In this document: positions 23,106 to 34,421 of the stretch, one piece after another
How the letters are laid out: the number at the start of each line of letters is the position of its first letter
Position numbering within the stretch: the first letter of the stretch is position 1
From: Opisthocomus hoazin
Lineage: Eukaryota > Chordata > Aves > Opisthocomiformes > Opisthocomidae
DNA length: 64,000 nucleotides
NCBI RefSeq assembly: GCF_030867145.1
Contig: NC_134454.1
Coordinates: 66,198,308 to 66,262,307, forward strand
Direction: 5' to 3'
Made by a program: the position numbers and the translations under genes
The notes under the pieces: generated by a model
Databases searched by the model: none
What the model was told of the DNA's origin: nothing
The model's input: only the letters and a program-made list of their open reading frames with translations

Positions 23106-24545
23106 ATCACAGAATCACAGAATGGTAGGGGTTGGAAGGGACTTCTGTGGGTCATCTGTCCAACCCCCCCTGCCAAAACAGGTTCACCTGGAGCAGGTTG
23201 CACAGGATCTTGTCCAGGAAGGTTTTGAATATCTCCAGAGAAGGAGACTCCACAACCTCCCTGGGCAGCCTGTTCCAGTGCTCCGTCACCCTCAGAGGGA
23301 AGAAGTTCTTCCTCATGTTCAGACGGAACTTCCTATGCTTCAGTTTGTGCCCGTTGCCCCTTGTCCTGTCACTGGGCACCACTGAAAAGAGTCTGGCCCC
23401 ATCCTCCTGACACCCACCCTTCAGATATTTATAAGCATTTATAAGATCCCCTCTCAGCCTTCTCTTCTTCAGGCTGAACAAGCCCAGCTCCCTCAGCCTC
23501 TCCTTGTAGGAGAGATGCTCCAGTCCCCTCATCATCCTCGTAGCCCTCCGTTGGACTCTCTCCAGTAGCTCCTCATCTTTCTTGAACTGGGGAGCCCAGA
23601 ACTGGACACAGTACTCCAGATGGGGCCTCACTAGGACAGCATAGAGTGGAAGGAGAACCTCCCTCGACCTGCTGGCCACACTCTTCTTAATGCACCCCAG
23701 GATGCCATTGGCTTTCTTGGCAGCCAGGGCACACTGCTGGCTCATGGTTAACCTGTCATCCACCAGGACACCCAGGTCCCTCTCCGCAGAGCTGCTCTCC
23801 AGCAGGTGCACCCCAAGCCTGTACTGATGCATGAGGTTGTTCCTCCCCAGCTGCAGGACCCTGCATTTGCCTTTGTTGAACCTTGTCAGGTTCCTCTCTG
23901 CCCAACTTTCCATCCTGTCCAGGTCTCACTGAATAGCAGCACAGCCTTCTGGTGTATCCACCACTCCTCCCAGTTTTGCGTCATCAGCAAACTTGCTGAG
24001 GGTACACTCTAACTCTTCATCCAGGTCGTTGATGAAGAAGTTAAACAAGACTGGGCCCAGTACTGACCCCTGGGGGACACCACTTGTTACCAGCCTCCAA
24101 CTAGACTCAGCACCGCTGATGACAACCCTCTGAGTTCTGATATTCAGCCAGTTCTCAATCCACCTCACCGACCACTCATCCAGCCCATACTTCCTGAGGT
24201 TCCCTGGGAGGATGTTATAGGAGACTGTGTCGAAAGCCTTGCTGAAGTCAAGGTAGACAACATCCACGGCTCTCCCCTCATCTACCCAGCCAGTCATGCC
24301 ATCGTAGAAAGCTATCAGATTGATCAAGCATGATTTGCCCTTGGTGAATCCATGCTGACTACTCCTGATAACCTTCTTTTCCTCCACTTGCTTGTTGATG
24401 ACCTCCAGGATAAGCTGCTCCATCACCTTTCCCAGGATGGAGGTGAGGCTGACTGGCCTGTAGTTCCCTTGGTCCTCCTTCTTGCCCTTTTTGAAGATTG
24501 GAGTGACATTGGCTTTTCTCCAGTCCTCAGGCACCAGTATGTGTG
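23106..24545 (-). mobile_element. CR1 LINE, young 5'-truncated copy
   Basis: The 3' end at 23106 shows the CR1 terminal repeat (ATCACAGAATCACAGAATGG read on plus). The body is a nearly intact minus-strand RT frame, and the copy begins within the RT at codons for [19 protein letters not shown]. It is close in sequence to the plus-strand copy at 47911-49121, so both come from one recent subfamily. It is 5'-truncated, with endonuclease and ORF1 absent. Confidence 0.95.
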
Positions 24546-24558
24546 AATATGTATGCAC
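23152..24558 (-). pseudogene. CR1 reverse transcriptase, one in-frame stop
   Basis: About 465 codons read in one frame and are interrupted only by TGA at 23926-23928, where the sister copy at 48 kb has TGT (Cys). Visible motifs are [12 protein letters not shown] (motif A with its catalytic Asp), [11 protein letters not shown] (motif B region) and [10 protein letters not shown] (motif C with both Asp). The C-terminal domain ends with [18 protein letters not shown]. The first methionine used by the frame is in flanking DNA, so there is no native start. Confidence 0.92.
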
Positions 24559-27179
24559 AGAAGAAAAAGAAAATGTTAAACTTCAGCTTTTTCTTTTTTT
24601 TTTTTTAATTTCATAGATTGTCTGCTGAGAGATGTTGTACTTGCTAGTTTTTCTGACAGGACATGCTATTGGAAGTGTTCAGGTAGGTCCCTGCTATTGC
24701 TGGAATTAAAATAACACAAACATCTTTTTCCTTTGCTGTGAGGTTCACCCTGCTGTGAGTCACATCATATAACTCTACATAAAGGGAAGATGTTTTTAAA
24801 TCTCAAAAATCCCTATCTGAACAAGATAGTTCAAAGGAGTTGGACAGAAAATTCTGGCATTGGAAAGAACTTCCTCTGCCTTCCAGCCAGAGTTTGCAGG
24901 AGCAGGGTGAGAAGTTTAAATACATTTAGGGCACTAAATTTTCATTCCTCTAAAGCCAAATAATTTCACACATAGTGGAGAAACTGTGTAAATGGTCATT
25001 TCTATTTTAGTGCCCAACTCTGGGGTGCAAACACAGTTCCAGTGTACCCATTACATATGAAATTTATTTTATTTTGTGCAATAGGTGAATTACCATCATC
25101 ATACGTATTGGTCTGGCAAACTGTACTTCAGAGAGTATCAACTTCAGCTGGTTAATATCACCTGGAACGCAAAAAATCACAACAGTAGTGAGTTTTCGGT
25201 TTGGGAATATTATTTTGAAGGATGGTAATCCACGTATTGTTGCAGCTAAAGCGGCTGCTTTAATTTGTTCTTGCATGCTGAATTTTGAAAAATACTTTTG
25301 CCTTAAGATGGAAAAATAATACCAATTTTGGTCATATCAGTCAGCAAAATTCTTCTTATCTGAGACACAGAAAAAAAATATGAATAATGGTAACTTGTAC
25401 ACCTAAAAAATCTCATCATGTGTGTCCTGCTGCATAACAAGTTGAGGAGGTCTGGGCACAGTCACCCTTTGCCAGTGCTTCTATTTCCTAGCCTCCTTCA
25501 TGGCATAAGAACATAAGCTTCCACTGACAATAAAAGGATTAGAACCTTTGTGAAGTTTGAAAACATACCAGTATGAGTATACCAACATGAGTATAACTCA
25601 GTGCAAATAAACACTAACATAACTTTTATTTGAAAGTGCCATAAAATAGACATTATTGCAAAATGAATGAAGTTCAGTAAGTACTAATGCTGAAAATTTG
25701 TTTTGGTATCTTAAGATGTCTTAAAATATAAGCCTATTGTGATTAATGCTATAGCAAAATAATTACAATCTACAATTAAAAAAATAGCACACATCACTGC
25801 AGAGTCAGTCCCATTATTCAAATCACCAAGTGTATTTTTATAGCTTTTAATATTAAAATACAGCAGAAGAAATTGGAGGTTTTATCTGCTTGGAGGTTTT
25901 TCACCATGGTTTGTAACCCTTGCATGCATCAACTCCAACTTCATCAGTCATTTCTCATTACAATTAGCAAATGAGACAATTGCACATGATTATTTCATTT
26001 TTCCCAGGATTTAGTGTTATGTCAGCTAACCAGCTGTTAAAATCTGTTTCGATATTTATTAGTAAACCTCAGTTTCTCAGTAGAAGAGCCATGGCTTTCA
26101 ACTGAAGTACTTCTGGCAGAAACATTTTTCCGCAAAAATACCTTCTCCATATTCAAAGCCAGTTGTTGATTATTCTATTGTGAGTGGAAGTTGTTGCAGA
26201 CAAAAATCAATCAGATATGCTAAAGTGTTATGATGTTAGGAGCCTTGGCACAATACTTTCGAATCATGTATTTTTCCAGTGCATACTTACAATTCAGTTG
26301 AAAGCTTTTCCCCCTTTTTGTTGGTCTGTTGCATTTTTTTCTTCCGAAGTTTCGTTCACAAATCATCAACATTAGCAAGTGAATGAGAACTTGTCTGTAG
26401 AGCATCTGGTTCATCTGCTACTAGTTTCTCTGTTAAGAGATAGTCCTTGAGACATTTGTGCAGATCGTTTTTTTCACATTTGGCAAACAAGAGTGAATAT
26501 TCTGTTACAGTTTTTACATTAATTTGGGCAATACTGAAACATAAAAAGTTCAGCAGTTTGCAATGTCCAACCATGCATCATGAAACATATGCAGCACAGA
26601 GCCATATTCCCCTTCGTGTTATGCAGCTGAAAAATACATGTTGCAGACTACTGTAGTTAGAAATTTAACTCCTGATGCTCAAAATTTCAGGCCACGCAGA
26701 AATGCTATGTCAATTTAGCAGTATGACCTTTCATGGGCAACTGTCCTCAGCCATCTCGGAACCTTGCCAGCCCACTCACGTGATACTCGTTCTCTTGCAC
26801 CTTCTTATTACACCTCTAAAATTTTACTCAGGTATTTGTAGAAATGTGAGTGGCTGAAAGTGTCCTTCACGCACCTGCTACAAGCTACATGATAACTGCA
26901 TCTTTCACAGCTCACTAACATTTATGCATAGCTACTTCATAGATTTTTCCCATAAGTGGGATTTCCCTTATGTGGCATAATTGCAAACTACTTTTGAAAT
27001 GGACAAAATCTTCTGCAGAGTGTTTGTGATGTAAGAAATATGGAGGTTGTAATGCTTATTTCATGTTTTCTCCGCCTTTAGGCCAAATAGCTGCTTCTTT
27101 TCCTATACTAATTCTTATCCTTAATACAGAGCAATATTTCAAATTACAGTGTGGAAACAGAAGTCATGTTCTTGCAGAC
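24546..27179. other. Intergenic, no gene seen
   Basis: AT-rich DNA with a T-run near 24592-24606 and short frames only. Nothing recognised on either strand. Confidence 0.6.
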
Positions 27180-28345
27180 AAAGTCAGGAAAAGCAGATGC
27201 AAGAAGGCAGAGAGCTGGAAATCGGGAAGCCTGACAGAGGAGAGGGGCTGGACTGCAAGGAGGGGTGATGCTGTACTTGAAATGAGGCTTTTAGAAAGCG
27301 GTAGAAGAAGGGAACTCCTGGGAGCCCTCTGAGAACGTTGAGGGTGCCTGCTGCTGCCAGGTGCCAGGCTGTGGGCCTGGGGAAGCTCTGGCAGGTTCTA
27401 GCGAGCTCACTTGGTCAGCAGCCCTTGACGCAGGGTGCCTGGAGCCTTCGTTGCAGCTGCCCCTGCTTCGGGAGGGAGCTTCACTGTTTCAGCTGGTGCC
27501 AGGGAGAGGCCTGTGTCAGAGCTTGGTGGACCAGAGGGAGTGCCGGGGACTTCTCCTGGACCTTCCCTGCGGGACCTGGGATGCCAAGAAGAGGAGTTAT
27601 GGAAGCAGCATCACAGCAGGCTGTGCAGCATCACAGACAGACAGGATCTCCTCAGAGACCCTACAACTTCAGGAGTCCTGGACCCCCACCACAGTGCAGG
27701 CCTGGGCAGAGTCTGTCACTAGCAGAACTACAAGTGGAACTTCAGTGGAAAGCGATGGCTGGAAGCTGATGTCTTCTAGCACCACATGTAAGGCTCCTGC
27801 TCCACCTGAGGTTCACCGCTCTCAAAGCTGAGGAGGAGCTGAGGGTTCTTTCAAGCAAAGCACCTGGACAGACTGACCCCGTACCACACCTGACAGAAGC
27901 AGCGAGTGATGCAGTGAGCAACGCCTTGCTGCAGGGTACAGAGGCACACATCCCCTGACTGACCCACTGGCTACACAAGCCTGCTGCTTGCTGGGCACCC
28001 AAGTCCAGGATTTTGTGGAGAGACTGCCAAGGCTTGTCCAACCCTCTGACTATGACCCCCTGCTGTTCTCCCATGTGGGCAAGAGCAATACCTCCAGGGG
28101 CAACCAGGAGAGGATCTATCACTGTCTCTAGAGTGTGGGGTCCCAGGTGCTCTTCTGTCTCTAGTGTGGGGTCCCAGGTGCTCTTCTCCACAGTGCTGCT
28201 CATGAGGGGCCATGAGGAGGAGGGGATTAGTTGAGCATCAACAGCTGGGTGCAGAGCTTGGGTCAACAGTTTTGTTTTCTGCCACCATCCCATCCTCTTT
28301 GAGGATGAATGTCTACTTACAGAGATGGGATCCACCTCACTTTGG
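27180..28345 (+). mobile_element. Decayed GC-rich LINE-like remnant with esterase-like reading
   Basis: This block differs sharply in base composition from its AT-rich surroundings. In shifting plus-strand frames it reads pieces like ALKAEEELRVL (27825-27860), DYDPLLFSHVGKSN (28049 on), RGNQERIYH, SINSWVQSLGQQFCFL and YRDGIHLTL (about 28315-28343). The order of an LLFHVG-like block, an ERI segment and a DGIHL block resembles the SGNH/GDSL-type esterase ORF1 described for CR1-like LINEs. Several stops and frameshifts mean it is dead. The edges are approximate, and the first 600 bases are assigned by composition only. It could instead be another avian repeat or an old retrogene. Confidence 0.5.
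28124..28187 (+). repeat. Imperfect tandem duplication, 33 and 31 bases
   Basis: The unit beginning GTCTCTAG and containing GTGTGGGGTCCCAGGTGC occurs at 28124-28156 and again at 28157-28187. The second copy lacks two bases (AG). It lies inside the esterase-like remnant and adds a frame change there. Confidence 0.9.
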
Positions 28346-31178
28346 TGGTGGTGGTGATGTAGTAACTCTTGAGATTAACATAGTTAAGTAATCATATATT
28401 CTCTAGACATCACTTCCAAAAATGCGTGAAGTCTGGAAATTAAAAGTATTTTCACTATTGGAACATACATTTGTACTGAAACTGAGCAACTCCCCTGAGT
28501 AACCCAAAAGTCCCAGCTACTGAATGAATAGCATGCATAGCTGTAAAGCTGAATTTCTTAAACAAAAATTTTGTTTAATTTCTTAAACAAAAAACTACAA
28601 AGGCAGCAATATGATGTGAAATGTAATATGAAAATAATTTTTGTCAGTTTCCAGTGGTTTTTTTTTTAGCTCATCATTACAAAAGCTTCCTCTCCCTGCT
28701 AACAGTCATCAGTAGTTTTCTTTAGTCTTCATAATCTTCATAATTGTAAGAAGAATGAGATGGAGTCATGTCACAGAAAATTAAATCACATATTTTATTG
28801 CTTACTTGTTGAGGATGAATAAGAAAATGAATTAAAAACAGTGGGTTCCCAAGACTAGAAGCAACTGCCTCACAGATACATAATGCTTCTATCAGCTTGT
28901 TGCAGTAATACTTCCGTACATTGGAGATCATTCTGCTTAGTGAAACAGTAATATTTAGTAGCTGTCAGTTCAAGTATAAAATTATAAATTCCTACAGAAT
29001 TCCTAGCAAGAACTACCTAAATGACCTTTGCTGTGATAAGTAAGCATCAATGCTTTAGTGGAACAGCACATCAGGTTCATTCATTACTGAGAAATGCGAA
29101 CATACTCCTAAGATTTCTCAAGTAGAGTGAGAATATAGGTCACTTAAGAAGCAATTCTGTGGAGTGAGTCAAGATAAACCCAGTTTTTTCCAAAATGACC
29201 TGTTGTGGCGTAAGGTAAGGTTTTCTTTTTGTATGTTTACTTTCAAATTCAAGTCGTAATGCAGAACTTGACCTTCATCTGGCATTAGCCAATCGTTCAA
29301 AGTGTGAGTTGGTTTTTGACTTGCGTTGAAGGCAGTTTAGAAACTCACAGGTTTATCCTCTTGTGAAGAGTGAAAGCACACTAAAAAGCCCCGAAAAAAC
29401 AATAAATAGAGCACTTGGATGACCTGAGATTCTCCAAGCGCAGAGGCACTTGGGGCCAGCATTGTTTGATACAGTGCTGTTATAGGTAGAGCAATTCTGG
29501 CAGAAAAAGCATTCAAGGAACTCTAGGTCCAAGCATAATTTAAAGAGCAATAACAGGATAAAGACAGAAGTTATTTACATTAAACTATCTAAATTAGATC
29601 AGTTATTGCAGTCATGATTTGTCTTTGTTTTTTCACCTTGTAAAATAGATTCTTAGACTCACAGTTTTCCAAAGGAAGAACCAAAACCTGTAACTGATGA
29701 AAGGCTTTTTTAGATACAGTATCAGCCATTCATGAGGAAGCCTCTGACCCAAAACAACAATCTTCTGCAATACTTTGTTTCTTTAATAAGAGGAAAGTTT
29801 ATTTTAGAAAGTATACTTGTTCTGGTTGGAACAAATGTTCCAACATTTGGTTTTGGTGGGCAGATGCAGATTTGTCTTTTTAAATAAAAACTATGCAGAG
29901 TGATCTAGTACTTCATTTTCTGTGTAAGAGCAGTCAGAACAAGTGATCTACTCTAAGGCACTCAAACATTTTTTTAAATTGACTTATACAGGTGGGCCTC
30001 TGGGAAAAGTAATTCTTGATGGCAGAAGAGCAGAAATTATTTGATACTGTAACTTGAAAAATTGCTAAAAACAGCTACACTCAACTGAGTAGCAAAAATT
30101 GAATACAGGAAGATTTTGAGAAATGTGTTTCTCATGTTGCTTGATCTTTTTGTTTTTTAATACATGCCATAGGGAAAACTTGTGTCCTTGTTCACGACAA
30201 AATATGGCTCCAGTTACACAGACTGTGAGAAATTGTAGAATCATGTAAAACTGGCAAAGATGGATTTAGACACTACAGAAAATAATCAATTTCTAGCCAA
30301 ATTCTATACACTTCAGCCAAGAATTCATCAACGCTGCAGGACTATAGGTAGCATACTGCCTAAGCAAGGCATTGAACCAACAATCATTAGGTCTGAGGAT
30401 TTTTTTCCTGCTGACTTCAGTTGACCAGTGTATGATCTTTAATAGAAATTTTCACTTCTTTTACTTTGGCTACCTCAGTTTTTAATATAATAAAACCACT
30501 TTTAGACAGAGGCAATTGTATTGTGCAGTTGTAGCATTTCGGGTAGTAAAACTCCCAGTTTCGAGGCAATGTCACAGATGCTGCAACAGAGTCTTTCTGG
30601 ACACACTGCAAAATTGATTTTAATCCAAGGCAACAGAAATAACATACCAAGAATACACTTTCTCTCTGAAAAAGTGCCTCCAGTCAGAAAAGCATGAGTT
30701 GGCTCCAGCATTCTCAGGTGCTTGAGGAAAAAGTAAACTGTTGAGTTATGAAATAAAGTGAGAGACCAAAGGCTCAGTTGCACAGGAATAAGGCTTACCT
30801 AATAAATAATATCTGTGAAATGGGAAAGAATAAATTTGAAGTCTGATGCATAAAAGGCAGAAAAGACAACAAAAACATCTTCAAAAAGAGAGCTCACAAG
30901 GAAAATACGGAGGGTGAAAAAATCCAAAGTCCAGGTAGCGAGCAGATACAGAGAAACTTAAATGTGGTCCAACACTCCATGGTCATCAGGGCTGTACCAT
31001 GTTATAGTTAGAATCAGTCTTCCATGCAGAGGTGGGAAGTTAAGTAGTGACACTGATAGGGCAGATCCACATATACAACGAAAAATGTTACTACATTGTC
31101 AGGTGGTCTCCAAGAAAACTGGATGTAAACCTGCATTTACCTGCATTACAGAATTCCCTAGAACTTAAATAAGTCAAC
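28346..31178. other. Intergenic region downstream of ERBIN, no gene seen
   Basis: AT-rich DNA with no recognised gene. Near 28551-28592 the segment AATTTCTTAAACAAAAA occurs twice around a short palindrome (AACAAAAATTTTGTT). Open frames are short. Confidence 0.6.
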
Positions 31179-31209
31179 TACACACAGCTTTAAAGAGCAT
31201 TAGTTTATT
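31179..31209 (-). terminator. ERBIN: Likely distal poly(A) site of ERBIN
   Basis: On the minus strand AATAAA (31204-31209) is followed about 15-25 bases later by a GU-rich element (CTGTGTGTAG, 31179-31188). This is the standard pair of cleavage signals, with cleavage expected near 31190-31198. Confidence 0.55.
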
Positions 31210-34200
31210 ATCTATTCTCCATGTGTTACCTCAGAAACAGTCTAATTATATACAAAAATTTGGAATGTTGAATAAATGCTGATCAATAAAAACATTTCAT
31301 AGCTGTTGACAAGGGAGTGTTTCTAAACAAAACCAAAAAAATCATAAAGGTTTGAATTCTGTGTGTTGTTTATTGCTATGTTTGTGTTCATAGAGTGCTT
31401 TCAAGTATATACACATTTTTTAACTCCAGTCCAAAAAAGAAACTAAAAAAGTATTTACATAATAAATATGTGGGAGACTTCATCTTTTCATTACATCAGT
31501 CGAACTGACTCTTTAATGAACTATTAAGAATAGAAAGAATTACCAGAGTCTGCATCAACTCACTGCTATGTGCAGTAACTTCGGCTGCTGATGGATTTTA
31601 TTCTATTCAAAATGTAGTTTAAGATGCATTCAAAATGAAAAGTGCTGATATTGTATCTCCTCCTGCTGTATCCTAGCTGGACTAGTTCAGGAGACATCTT
31701 TCTCCCACTCTCTGCAAAATCATCTAGTCTGACATGTGTTTACCTTTACACAGAGTCACTGAAGGAACAAACACATTGCAATCCACTGAAAACTCGAACA
31801 TTTTACTGAGTAAAATCAGTATAATCCACATTTTATTAGATGGTTGATTTGCTAATTTACTGAAGACAAGCTTTGGCCAAGTATTTCCACAAGAAGTACT
31901 AAACTTCTTGCTATAAATCTCTACTTCTATAGTTCTACCATAGCCAAATACATTTTGGTAGAATTTTCCTGTGACACATACATCTGAAAATTAAGTGACA
32001 CAACAACATTCAAAACTGCTGTTACCATTAAAGCAAAATACAATACAGTATAATTCCACAGTGATATATCTAAATGTACTGCAAAATGTATACAAAGTCA
32101 GTCCAAGATCAGTAAAGAATCAGTTCTGCATTTTGGACTTTTCCCTTCCAAAAGATATAGGTTATGTAGAAGATCAAGGTAATTTCAGACTTATCTGTAT
32201 TTATCCCCTTTAAAAGGCAGTGTGTGATAAAAATAACATGATTAAAAGTAATGGACATGTGAACATTATGCATTTTCAATAAAAAAATAGAAACTAAACA
32301 ACAAAACACATCTCAGAAAGCGAACACTGAAGCCTGCCATTATATAGCTATATTTCTCATTCTTTTCTTTGAAGATTAACAGCACACAGAAAATAAGTGA
32401 ATTTTATCAAAATACAGCACATTTCTGCTAATATATCAAAAAAATCATTTACTATGTAAATATTACTGAAAATCAACTAAAAAGAATTAAAATATACAAA
32501 GAGTTGTTAAAGGGTTTCAATTACAATTATTAGAACTATACACAGTACAATAAGCAATAGTTAACATCTTTGAAAGAAGTGCAATAATATTGGAGTTCAC
32601 TTATTTAAAAAGTACTGCCTGTTTATTACCGCTAGCTATGTATAATTCCTCTCTCTTCCTGCTCATTGTCCCAAAACTAAAGGAGGCTGGTGTTTTTCCT
32701 AGCCTTATTAAAAGCATTTACTTCTGTACACATGGGTTGAAAAAAGCAACTACCAACTCAAACTACCAACTTATATGTCAGTAAAAATGAACTGCAATAA
32801 CTGAATATTGCTCCAATGACAGGCTAATCATTAGCCCTGATTAAAAACAGTTATTGGTCTTCTATGGCACTTTTTCCTGGTCCATAACAACCGTGTATTA
32901 ATTATCACTGCAGATTATGCAGTTTCTATTCAATTACAAAGGAGAAAGAGAAAAATAAAGTTAATGTTTCTGGTAAACAAAATTAATAGAAGCATAATTG
33001 AATACTTTATACAGTAATAAGGAACAAAGGCAGCCTGTGGTAAATCACTATTATATTAACATAGTTAGAAACCCTTTAATGACTCTGAAGTGTCTAGTTC
33101 ACATTTAATGTTACCTGTAGGAACAGCCCTTTAAAAAACATCATTACAAACTGTTGGGTTGTAACTACACCCTCCCTTTGCTCTCCATCTCACCACAACA
33201 ATCCTCCATCACTGTTCAAAGTTTCACAAACTTGCTTTGGTTACCTAGCTCCATGCGTATACTCTCCTTTTTGATTAACAAGGCAATGCAAAGGCCAAAC
33301 AAAATTGAGACGTCTTTCATAACCTTTTCTGCATCATTTACTTTGTGTGTTTAAATATGTAATACAGGCAACAACCTTAAAAACTGGCCATTTCAGTTTC
33401 ATTTTCAAAGTCTATAAGGTTAAAATGGAGTACTTTATAATAAAGGTAACAGTATCACCATTTGCACAAAACTGGGGATTTCCACGGCAGAGAAAAACCT
33501 CTGGGCACGTTTCCACAGTACAACTGAAAAAATTCTGTATGCAAAAAAACCCAACTAAACATAAATCACGTGTGGCAAATGAATATTCAATGACTACACT
33601 AAGAACAAATCCTGTAGAATTTCACAAATTTGTTGTTACAGTCTTCCTAAAAAACACCATAAGCTTTTTCTGCATTTTCTATTGGTAGACGTACACTCCA
33701 GAACTAAACGCTGCTTCTTCTTTCCTGAGTCCAGATTTAGATAGCATCGTTGTTTCACCCGATCTTTATTCTGTCCAACCAGCACCACCTTCCATCTACC
33801 CATTCACCCATACAATGTGCACATAGCAAAGCCAACATTTCGTATCTCCTGTCCATATCTACAGAAGTGGTTTCAGCGTAACATATTAATATCTGGTGAA
33901 AAAAAAGAAAGGCAATTAACAGCTACAGGACAGACAACCCTGCCATCTGTCCACTGGCTACAACCAAGGCTTTGCAAAGCCTTGCTCAAAGTTTAGTAAT
34001 GTGTATGAATTATCCAAAAATAAACCTACCATCTGTACAAAAAAACAACACAGGTTTGTTCTTGGAGGAGTGATCCTTAGATTGCTATAATGCTTCAAAA
34101 CAAGTTTATTGACCATATGCATTTCCAGAATGATCTCCTGTATGTTCTACACAGTGGTTTTTTCCCCCTTTAACCACAAGTTCAGTATTTCCTGTACAAA

Positions 34201-34313
34201 TTTTGATCATAACTCTTTTTGAGTTCCTTTCACGTATAAAAATAAGCAAAATATTCAGTTTCCCACAAGTCCTTCAATCAATCCTGCTGGCTTTTCCCCC
34301 CAATCCACAGTAT
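31190..34313 (-). other. ERBIN: ERBIN 3' UTR (end approximate)
   Basis: About 3.1 kb of AT-rich sequence runs from the stop codon to the best poly(A) site. It is free of recognisable repeats, unlike the intergenic DNA beyond. Alternative AATAAA signals on the minus strand at 32622-32627 and 31832-31837 could give shorter transcripts. Confidence 0.5.
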
Positions 34314-34421
34314 TTACGAAGAAACTTCTCGCACAATGATGAGTTCCACTGCATTCTGAAAAGTCTTTAGCAAAGATACTGCTTGTCCATGATCAATATT
34401 GATGAAGCTGTATCCATTAGC
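34314..34421 (-). CDS. ERBIN: ERBIN last coding exon, end of the PDZ
   Basis: It encodes [20 protein letters not shown], then [15 protein letters not shown] and TAA (34314-34316). HGQAV carries the helix alpha-B His that selects Ser/Thr at position -2 of class I ligands. The acceptor CAG is preceded by an unbroken T18 tract (A18 on plus at 34425-34442). Confidence 0.97.
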   Translation of the reverse strand, partial: ANGYSFINIDHGQAVSLLKTFQNAVELIIVREVSS

